Below are positions 57,948 through 64,000 of a stretch of 64,000 nucleotides of DNA, one piece after another. The notes beneath the pieces are model-generated. The model made no database searches and had not been told where the DNA came from. It saw nothing but the letters and a program-made list of their open reading frames with translations. The position numbers were made by a program, and so were the translations under genes. Each line of letters starts with the position of its first letter. Position 1 is the first letter of the stretch. The DNA comes from Algihabitans albus (GTDB lineage: Bacteria > Pseudomonadota > Alphaproteobacteria > Kiloniellales > DSM-21159): assembly GCF_003572205.1 (NCBI RefSeq), contig NZ_QXNY01000003.1, positions 124,001 to 188,000 on the forward strand, given 5' to 3'.

Positions 57948-58543
57948 TAAGCAACCTGGATGTTGGCACCCGGCTGCCCGCCGTCGGCCTTGTCCTCCGG
58001 CGCAATGGTCACGAACACTAGGGGTCGACCCCGGCGTTCGCCAGCGCACCGAGCAGGAGCTGCAAGGTCACGCCAGCATCGACGGCGCCGTTGGGTGAGA
58101 TTGCGATCTACTCGGGCTCCAGGTCGTGCGACGGCTGTTCGCCGGGTAAAATACGCAGGCCGAGATGGCGCAGAGCGTCCGCGCCGAAGACGTCCAGGAT
58201 CTCCAAGCCGACCGTGTCGATGACCCCGGCGTCGGCACCGACCGAGAGATCGATGATGCTGATCGAACCGCGCGGATCGACGCCATCGTCGGCTTCGCCC
58301 TCGTTGGCGCCCAGCAGCTTCGTGCCGTCCGGCGTGAAGGCCAGCAGGTCGGGCAGAGCGCCGACTTCGTAGGTCGTAACTTCGATCAGCGTCGTCTCGC
58401 CAGCGCCGTCGGTGCCGATCCGTAGCAGGGTGACCGTTCCCGGATCGGCGACGAGATCGGCCTACATCGCGACGGCGTCGAGATCGTTGGACACGGAGAC
58501 GGAGTTTACGCCTGCACCGAAACGCCCAGGCCGAGCGCCAACC
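57948..58543 (-). pseudogene. Remnant of a choice-of-anchor-I / ExeM-type extracellular protein
   Basis: On the minus strand, reading from directly after the dehydrogenase stop, one frame gives FGAGVNSVSVSNDLDAVAM, a stop, then ADLVADPGTVTLLRIG, ALPDLLAFTPDGTKLLGANE, GSISIIDL, LRHLGLRILPGEQPSHDLEP, a stop, then IAISPNG. This is the order and spacing of the choice-of-anchor-I domain, where the first stop replaces a codon in VAVAVEADP and the second the Tyr of DLEPEYIAVSP. A frame change near 58030 then gives PLVFVTIAPEDKADGGQPGA and NIQVA before another stop, resembling ExeM-type secreted nucleases. The N-terminal part is missing. Two or more stops and a frameshift mark it as decayed. Confidence 0.75.
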
Positions 58544-59620
58544 TCAAGGTGTTATGGCAACCTTAAGGACGCCATCGCGCTGATTAGAGAAGAGATCGTA
58601 GGCGGCTTCGATATCGTCGAGCTTGTAGCGATGCGTTACCAGCGGTTCGAGATCGACGCGCCCGCCGGCGATCACGTTCATCAGCCGACGCATGCGCTCC
58701 TTACCGCCCGGACAAAGCGAGGTGACGATCTTATGGTCGCCCAATCCGGCCAGAAAACCATCGAGCGGAAGCGTGAGATCGCCGGAATAGACGCCCAGGC
58801 TGGAGAGCGTGCCGCCCGGCTTGAGCACACGCAGACAAGCCTCAAAGGTCTCCTGCAGACCCAGGGCTTCGATTGCCACATCCACGCCGCGACCGTCGGT
58901 GAGCCGCGTGATCTCGGCAACCGGGTCGACCTTGGTGAAGTCGATCGTATGGTCGGCCCCCATCTTACGGGCGATCTCCAGCCGTTCGGGGACCGAGTCG
59001 ACGCCGATGATCGTGGTCGCGCCCTTCAGCTTCGCACCGGCCGTCGCGCAGAGGCCGATCGGGCCCTGCGCGAAGACCGCGACGGTGTCCCCGATCCGGA
59101 TGTTGCCGCTCTCAGCCCCGGCGAAGCCGGTCGACATGATGTCGGGGCACATCAGCACCTGTTCGTCGGTCAGGCCGTCCGGCACCGGCGAGAGGTTCGC
59201 CATGGCATCCGGCACCAAAACATAATCCGCCTGAGTACCGTCGATGGTGTTGCCGAAGCGCCAGCCGCCGAGCGGCTTCAGGCCATGCTTTCCCCCCTGC
59301 CCGTCCTGGGAGTGCAAGCCGTCGAGACAGGCGTAGGAATGACCGCTGGGGCAGATCGCGCCGGCAATCACGCGCTGACCTTCCGTGTAGCCGGTCACGT
59401 TGGCACCCAGCTTGTCGATCACGCCGACCGGTTCGTGACCGACGGTCAGGCCCTTGGCGACCGGATACTCGCCCTTGAGGATATGCACGTCGGTACCGCA
59501 GATCGTCGTCGTGGTGATGCGCATCAAGGCGTCGTTAGGTCCGACATCCGGAATCGGCTTGTCCTCGAGGGCGATCCGCCCAGGTTCGATGAACACCGTC
59601 GCCTTCATTTTCTGCGCCAT
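58544..59620 (-). CDS. Zinc-dependent secondary alcohol dehydrogenase
   Basis: 358 residues of the medium-chain family. Catalytic zinc ligands: Cys in TICGTDVHILKGEY near 42, His-Glu in TVGHEPVG near 60, and Asp in CPDIMSTGFAGAESGNI near 150, the pattern of bacterial secondary (isopropanol-type) dehydrogenases rather than the usual Cys. The four structural-zinc cysteines are absent (CPSGHSYACLDGLHSQDG instead). Rossmann loop AQGPIGLCATAGAKL. ATG at 59620 is preferred over a TTG two codons earlier because GGGAG is nine bases upstream. An exact FNR/FixK-type box lies at 59693-59706. Downstream abuts the pseudogene. Confidence 0.92.
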   Translation of the reverse strand: MAQKMKATVFIEPGRIALEDKPIPDVGPNDALMRITTTTICGTDVHILKGEYPVAKGLTVGHEPVGVIDKLGANVTGYTEGQRVIAGAICPSGHSYACLDGLHSQDGQGGKHGLKPLGGWRFGNTIDGTQADYVLVPDAMANLSPVPDGLTDEQVLMCPDIMSTGFAGAESGNIRIGDTVAVFAQGPIGLCATAGAKLKGATTIIGVDSVPERLEIARKMGADHTIDFTKVDPVAEITRLTDGRGVDVAIEALGLQETFEACLRVLKPGGTLSSLGVYSGDLTLPLDGFLAGLGDHKIVTSLCPGGKERMRRLMNVIAGGRVDLEPLVTHRYKLDDIEAAYDLFSNQRDGVLKVAITP

Positions 59621-59692
59621 CTGCAACCATCTCCCTTTCCGCTGTTGATGCGGCTTGAACAGCCCCGGTCGTTGGGCAAGCCACCGAATTTA

Positions 59693-59706
59693 TTGACCGT
59701 ACTCAA
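59693..59706 (-). promoter_or_regulatory. FNR/FixK-type box upstream of the alcohol dehydrogenase
   Basis: TTGAGTACGGTCAA on the minus strand is an exact TTGA-N6-TCAA palindrome, its centre 80 bases before the dehydrogenase start at 59620. A promoter with the box near -41.5 would give a leader of roughly 38 bases. It is the second such exact box in this window, both in non-coding leaders. Confidence 0.62.
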
Positions 59707-59796
59707 ACATAATGCACGACGACGCAAACCGCCATGAGCGAGATTGATCGGAAGTCTTCGCAGCGGAACGCCGATCCCAACGGCGCCCCTACACCT

Positions 59797-62583
59797 TCAC
59801 GATTGCGACGATGCGTTCCTCGGCGAGAGGGTGCTGCCGTCCGGGCCGCCAGGCAGGTTCTGGGTTCGCCCGCCGAACAGGGCCGCGCGGACGCGCTTCT
59901 CCAGCTCCAGAACAAGCAGGACGGCGACGCCCACGACGAAGACCTGCAAACCCTGCAGCAGGCTCAAGGGGCGGGTTGCGAAGAAGGCTTCCATGAAAGG
60001 CGCATAGGTGAAGAGAAACTGCAGCGCCGTCACGGCCGCGATGGCGATCAGCACGGACCGGGTGCCGAAAAAGCCGCGCAGACTGAGGGAAGAAGCGTCG
60101 AGGTAGCGCACGGAGAAGAGATAGAAGATCTCCATCACCACCAGGGTATTGACGGCGATGGTACGCGCCTCTTCGACGCTGGCGCCTTGCGCCTGGGCGA
60201 GCGTGAACTTGCCGAAGATCCCGGCCGAGAACAACAGAGACACGAAGCCGACGCGCCACAGCACAAAGCGCGACAGGATCGGCTCGCTAGCCGGCCGCGG
60301 CGCCCTACGCATCACACCCGGCTCCGACGGCTCGAAGGCCAGCGTCATGGCAAGCAGCACCGAGCTGACCATGTTCACCCAGAGAATCTGAACTGGTGTG
60401 ATCGGCAAGGTAAGTCCGAGCAGAATGGCCGCGACGAGACTGAGCGACTCGCCGCCGTTGACCGGCAGCAGGAAAACGATCGCTTTCTTCAGGTTGTCGT
60501 AGACCGTTCGCCCCGCCTTCACTGCGGCGGCGATGGTCGCGAAGTTGTCGTCCGCGAGCACGATCTCGGCGGCCTCCTTCGCCGCCTCGGTGCCCTTCCC
60601 GCCCATGGCGATGCCGACATCCGCGCGCTTGAGGGCGGGCGCATCGTTGACACCGTCACCGGTCATGGCCACCACGGCGCCGCCTTCCTGCAAGGCCTCG
60701 ACGAGACGCAGCTTGTGCTCCGGGCTGGTGCGCGCGAAGACGTCGACTTCCCGAGCGCGCCGGCGCAGCTCTTCGGGCTCGAGACCGTCGATCTCCGCAC
60801 CTTCCAACACCTCGGACGAATTCTGCAGGCCGAGCTGCCGTGCCACCGCGGCAGCGGTACCGGCATGATCGCCGGTAATCATCTTGACGCGGATACCCGC
60901 AGCTCGACATTCGGCCACGGCGGCGATCGCCTCCTCCCGCGGCGGATCGATCAAGCCGACCAGGCCCAGCAGTGTGAGGTCGCCCTCCACGTCGGCGAAC
61001 AGCAGCTCTCCATGCTCCGTATGCGTGGCCTTGCTGGCGATGGCGAGCACGCGCTGGCCTCGGGCCGCGATGGCCTCGGCCTGCTCGTGCCAATAACCGC
61101 GGTTGAGCGCTTCCGCCGTGCCGTCTTCGTGACGTTGATGGCGGCTCATCTGCAACAGGCGCTCGGGCGCGCCCTTGACGAAGATGGCGGCATTACCCTC
61201 GTGATCGTGATGCAGGCTCGCCATGAAACGATGCTGGGAATCGAAGGGGATAGAGTCCGTCTGGGGGCGGGCGCGTCGCTCGAAGTCCAGATCAAGCCCC
61301 GCCTTGCTGGCGAGGGTCAGGAGCGCACCCTCCATGGGATCTCCGACCACGGTCCAGGTATCGCCCTCGCCATGGAGTTCGGCCTCGCTGCACAGGAGCG
61401 CGCCTTTGGCAAGATCCGTCAGCAGCGGGAAATCGGCGACCGCGATGTCGCGACCGGAGTCGGAAAACCCGCCGTGCGGCGCATAGCCACTGCCGGACAC
61501 CGTGAAGAGGCGCTGGGCGGTCGCGACCGAAGCAACCGTCATCTCGTTTTTGGTCAACGTCCCGGTTTTGTCGGAGCAGATAACCGAGACCGAGCCCAAG
61601 GCTTCGATGGCCGGCAGGCGACGCACGATGGCATTGCGCCGCGCCATGCCCTGCACGCCGATGGCCAAGGTCACCGTGAGGATCGCAGGCAATCCTTCCG
61701 GAATCGCGGCAACCGACAGCCCGACCACGGCCATGAAGAGCTCGCTGAATCCATAGTCCGCGACGGTCAGTCCGAAGACCAATATGAGCGCGCTGAAAAG
61801 AAGGACAAAGCCGGTCAGCCACTTGGCGAAGATGGCCATTTGCCGGATCAGCGGAGTCGTCGTGGTACGGACCTCGGCGATCAGACTGCTGATGCGCCCG
61901 ATCTCCGTAGCGGCGCCGGTGGCGACGGCAAGACCGCGGCCCTGACCGGCCGCCACCAGCGTCCCGCTGAAGGCCAGCGAGCGACGGTCGCCGAGCGGAA
62001 CGTCCCGTGCCACGGCGTCGGTCGCCTTCTCCACCGCCAAGGATTCTCCGGTCAGAACGGCCTCTTGAACCCTCAGCCCGCGGACCTCCAACAAGCGCAG
62101 ATCCGCTGGCACCCGGTCTCCAGCCTCCAGGATCACCAGATCGCCGGGCACGATCTCCTCACCCGGAATGGTCCTGCGGCGCCCCGCGCGCAGCACCGTC
62201 GCCTTCGGCGCCAGCATGTCGCGGATCGCCTTGAGGGCCTGCTCCGCCTTGCCCTCCTGGACGAAGCCGATCACAGCGTTCACGACGACCACTGCCAGGA
62301 TGACGAAGGTATCGACCAGATGCCCCAGCAAAGCGGTGATAGCCCCGGCCGCGAGCAACACATAGATCAGGAGGTTGTGGAACTGACGCAGGAAGCGGAT
62401 CAACGGACCCCGGCGCCTCGGCTCCGGCAAGCGGTTCGGCCCGTAGCGCCCGCGTCGCCGCTCCGCCTCGGCGTCGGTTAACCCATCCGCCACCGCCTCA
62501 AGACTCTCCATCGCCTCGACGGCGGGCCGGTCGTGCCAGGTTGCATCGGAACCGGATCGACTGGGTGGATTACGTTTCGACAT
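59797..62583 (-). CDS. P-type cation-transporting ATPase (P2-type)
   Basis: 928 residues with the full P-type set: TGES at 178-181, PEGLPA at 295-300 in TM4, the phosphorylated Asp338 in DKTGTLT, KGAPERLL near 470-477, and TGDGVNDAPALKRADVGIAM at 641-660. Compared with the Ca2+ pump SERCA, Glu296, Asn709, Glu712 and Asn737 are kept, but the TM6 Asp is Ser741 (WVNMVSSVLLAMTLAFEP), so the transported ion is uncertain. The layout resembles mycobacterial CtpF. ATG at 62583. The alcohol dehydrogenase gene follows after 176 bases with its own promoter box. Confidence 0.93.
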   Translation of the reverse strand: MSKRNPPSRSGSDATWHDRPAVEAMESLEAVADGLTDAEAERRRGRYGPNRLPEPRRRGPLIRFLRQFHNLLIYVLLAAGAITALLGHLVDTFVILAVVVVNAVIGFVQEGKAEQALKAIRDMLAPKATVLRAGRRRTIPGEEIVPGDLVILEAGDRVPADLRLLEVRGLRVQEAVLTGESLAVEKATDAVARDVPLGDRRSLAFSGTLVAAGQGRGLAVATGAATEIGRISSLIAEVRTTTTPLIRQMAIFAKWLTGFVLLFSALILVFGLTVADYGFSELFMAVVGLSVAAIPEGLPAILTVTLAIGVQGMARRNAIVRRLPAIEALGSVSVICSDKTGTLTKNEMTVASVATAQRLFTVSGSGYAPHGGFSDSGRDIAVADFPLLTDLAKGALLCSEAELHGEGDTWTVVGDPMEGALLTLASKAGLDLDFERRARPQTDSIPFDSQHRFMASLHHDHEGNAAIFVKGAPERLLQMSRHQRHEDGTAEALNRGYWHEQAEAIAARGQRVLAIASKATHTEHGELLFADVEGDLTLLGLVGLIDPPREEAIAAVAECRAAGIRVKMITGDHAGTAAAVARQLGLQNSSEVLEGAEIDGLEPEELRRRAREVDVFARTSPEHKLRLVEALQEGGAVVAMTGDGVNDAPALKRADVGIAMGGKGTEAAKEAAEIVLADDNFATIAAAVKAGRTVYDNLKKAIVFLLPVNGGESLSLVAAILLGLTLPITPVQILWVNMVSSVLLAMTLAFEPSEPGVMRRAPRPASEPILSRFVLWRVGFVSLLFSAGIFGKFTLAQAQGASVEEARTIAVNTLVVMEIFYLFSVRYLDASSLSLRGFFGTRSVLIAIAAVTALQFLFTYAPFMEAFFATRPLSLLQGLQVFVVGVAVLLVLELEKRVRAALFGGRTQNLPGGPDGSTLSPRNASSQS

Positions 62584-62876
62584 GGTTTCTCCGCTTCGGC
62601 GTTACCGCAAGAGCCTGCGGCGGCACTCTAGTTCGTTCTCGCAAATGTTGAACAGGGGTCCGGCCGGCGGCGATTCAAGTCAAACCGCATTGCGAACCCT
62701 TCGATCTCCCTGAAAGGCGGCATCTTCTTGTCGTTCGAAGGAGGCTTCGACTAGACAAGATATCGATGCCGGTAACGCCAAGACTATCGACACCGGCCCC
62801 GCACGCCCACGAGAATGCCACCAAGCGGTGCCGTCGAGCCGGCCTGCTGGATAAGGAATGGATTGGGGAGGATGGA
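62584..62876. other. Divergent intergenic region
   Basis: 293 bases between the P-type ATPase and the serine hydrolase, both reading outward. No exact FNR-type or Pho-type box was seen here. GCCGGT and ACCGGC near 62765-62800 form a weak inverted repeat with an 18-base spacer. No gene found. Confidence 0.5.
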
Positions 62877-64000
62877 ATGGCGGCTTTGGAAACGCTTCTG
62901 AGCGAGGCAGTGGCAAAGGACACCTTGCCCTTCGCCGTGGCAATGGTCGGCGACAGTGAAGGCATCGAATGGTCCTGTTGTGCCGGCGATGCCGCCAAGG
63001 GCCAACCGGCGCGGGAAGACAGCGTCTTTCGCATCTTCTCCATGACCAAGGCGATCGGTTCGCTGGCGGCAATGATTCTGATCGACCGCGATAAGCTCGA
63101 CTTCGACACTCCGGTCGCTGAGATTCTGCCGGAGTTCGACCGTCTCAAGGTCATCGATCGCTTCGACGGGGATACCGCGATTCTGCGCGATCCCGTTCGC
63201 CCAGCCACCGTACGGCATCTGGCAACCCATACCAGCGGCCTGGAGTACGAGATCTGGAACGCGGACATGCCGAGATACATGGAAGCGACGGGGCTCCCCT
63301 CCATTCTGTCGGGCAGCCGAGAGGGTTTGTTCTACCCCTTGATGAGCGATCCCGGTACACGCTGGGCCTACGGGAACGGGATCGACTGGTTGGGGCAGGT
63401 CGTCGAAGCGGTCGACGGGCGCTCCATCGACCGCTTCTGCCGGGAAGAAGTCTTCGAGCCGCTGGCCATGACGAGTACCGGCTTCGAGCCGGGCCAAACC
63501 AAACAAGATCGCTTGGTGGATAGCACCATCCGTGGCGGGGACGGTTCCTTCGAGCCCTTCGAGATAGCGCCGCCGCCAAACCCTGAGTTCTATGGAATGG
63601 GTCACGCGCTCTACGCGACGGCGCCGGACTACCTGCGCTTTCTGCGCATGCTCTTGAACGGCGGAACGCTGGACGGGCAGACGATCCTGTCCCGGCACGG
63701 GGTCGAAAGGATGCTGGCCAATCATATCGGCGACCTGTCTCTCGAGAAGATGGTCACCGTCGCGCCTGCCGTCTCGGCCGACGTCGACATCTTCCCCGGC
63801 ACCCGAAAGACACACAGCTTCGGCTTCATGCGCGTGGAAGAAGACTTGCCCGGCCAGCGGTCGGCCGGATCGCAAGGCTGGGCCGGCGTGCTCAACACCC
63901 ATTACTGGTTCGATCCGCACCAGGACCTCGCGGCCGTGCTGATGACGCAGTTCCTGCCCTTCGCGGACCCCCGCTTCATGCAGCTCTACAGCGATTTCGA
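62877..64000 (+). CDS. Serine hydrolase, beta-lactamase/EstB class C fold, 3' end outside window
   Basis: 374 codons visible, open at the right edge. The class C/esterase motif Ser-Met-Thr-Lys occurs in VFRIFSMTKAIGSLAAMILI at about residues 47-66, and the Tyr-x-Asn motif as RWAYGNGIDWLGQVVEAVDG near 165. DPVRPATVRHLATHTSGLEY and YATAPDYLRFLRMLLNGGTL are further family blocks. No signal peptide is seen, so probably a cytoplasmic esterase or amidase rather than a periplasmic beta-lactamase. GGGGAGG lies five bases before the ATG at 62877. It reads away from the P-type ATPase gene. Confidence 0.9.
   Translation, partial: MAALETLLSEAVAKDTLPFAVAMVGDSEGIEWSCCAGDAAKGQPAREDSVFRIFSMTKAIGSLAAMILIDRDKLDFDTPVAEILPEFDRLKVIDRFDGDTAILRDPVRPATVRHLATHTSGLEYEIWNADMPRYMEATGLPSILSGSREGLFYPLMSDPGTRWAYGNGIDWLGQVVEAVDGRSIDRFCREEVFEPLAMTSTGFEPGQTKQDRLVDSTIRGGDGSFEPFEIAPPPNPEFYGMGHALYATAPDYLRFLRMLLNGGTLDGQTILSRHGVERMLANHIGDLSLEKMVTVAPAVSADVDIFPGTRKTHSFGFMRVEEDLPGQRSAGSQGWAGVLNTHYWFDPHQDLAAVLMTQFLPFADPRFMQLYSDF

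Larger units (their letters stand above)
57460..58543. other. Gene-poor region with decayed gene and receptor leader
   Basis: 1084 bases between the receptor start and the alcohol dehydrogenase stop. The right two thirds hold the pseudogene at 57948-58543. The left part (57460-57947) should contain the receptor promoter; a Fur-like palindrome is at 57689-57709. The readings seen there on both strands have no ribosome site or recognisable family. Confidence 0.65.

Noticed and set aside
59734-62481. A 915-codon open frame on the plus strand opposite the P-type ATPase
   Set aside because: It is the antisense shadow of a clearly recognised gene, rich in Arg, Gln, Asp and His with no family resemblance; long shadows are usual at this GC content.
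62877-64000. A beta-lactamase resistance gene
   Set aside because: Only the general Ser-x-x-Lys and Tyr-x-Asn motifs are present, with no signal peptide; esterase-like members are far more common.

Overview
The window is GC-rich, gene-dense bacterial chromosome. The gene content points to an alphaproteobacterium, most likely of the Rhodospirillales type: the DUF1491 protein, the long form of dCTP deaminase, a short Cro/CI-type regulator of the kind common in this class, a fused SpmA-SpmB protein, CbpM paired with CbpA, and a seven-gene-type Mrp antiporter with separate A and B subunits. I saw no rRNA, tRNA, CRISPR array, insertion sequence, prophage or replication origin. The taxonomic placement is inference from gene families.

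Layout. 1-4916 (minus): Mrp Na+/H+ antiporter operon mnhA-B-C-D-E, read leftwards and running off the left edge, every junction overlapping. 4917-5535: divergent intergenic region with three inverted repeats. 5536-9454 (plus): an orphan molybdenum hydroxylase large subunit (CoxL form II type) coupled to cysQ, then azoR. 9459-15781 (minus): SLC13 permease, SDR, two small conserved unknowns, a tandem universal stress protein with an exact FNR/FixK-type box, FieF, PdxH. 15999-17983 (plus): a glycine-zipper lipoprotein with terminator, then cbpA-cbpM. 18019-19368 (minus): YihY. 19570-22017 (plus): fabI, aroC, GNAT. 22040-25841 (minus): EamA exporter, a GNAT-like protein, an RNA uridine-C5 methyltransferase. 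26009-28430 (plus): AhpD-like protein, SppA. 28452-33167 (minus): TlyA, MATE, dxs, xseB. 33342-34034 (plus): lipoprotein. 34036-34974 (minus): histone-deacetylase-family hydrolase. 35144-40969 (plus): dcd and an RND efflux pair. 40974-42359 (minus): TusA, DUF423, GDPD. 42560-46399 (plus): an XRE regulator, then the queuosine operon queA-tgt-queG. 46356-46766 (minus): a small lipoprotein. 46899-49481 (plus): SpmAB, DUF1491, TPR. 49458-54796 (minus): an unknown protein and a four-gene Pot-type ABC importer behind a Pho-box-like promoter. 55294-57459 (minus): TonB-dependent receptor. 57460-58543: gene graveyard holding a decayed choice-of-anchor-I / extracellular-nuclease remnant. 58544-62583 (minus): a secondary alcohol dehydrogenase behind a second exact FNR/FixK-type box, and a P-type ATPase. 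62877-end (plus): a truncated serine hydrolase.

How it fits together. Most genes are housekeeping or envelope functions. The more informative signal is regulatory. Two exact TTGA-N6-TCAA boxes, upstream of the stress protein and of the alcohol dehydrogenase, suggest a low-oxygen regulon; its possible members also include two unannotated small proteins and perhaps the P-type ATPase next to the dehydrogenase. Three 7-mers in an 11-base register, 10 bases before a -10-like element, suggest that the Pot-type importer answers phosphate starvation, which would question a polyamine substrate. The decayed extracellular protein family nearby would also fit phosphorus scavenging. I found no clear new defence or mobile system. 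The strongest candidates for new biology are these two regulons, the two small unknown proteins, and the lone CoxL-like enzyme coupled to CysQ.
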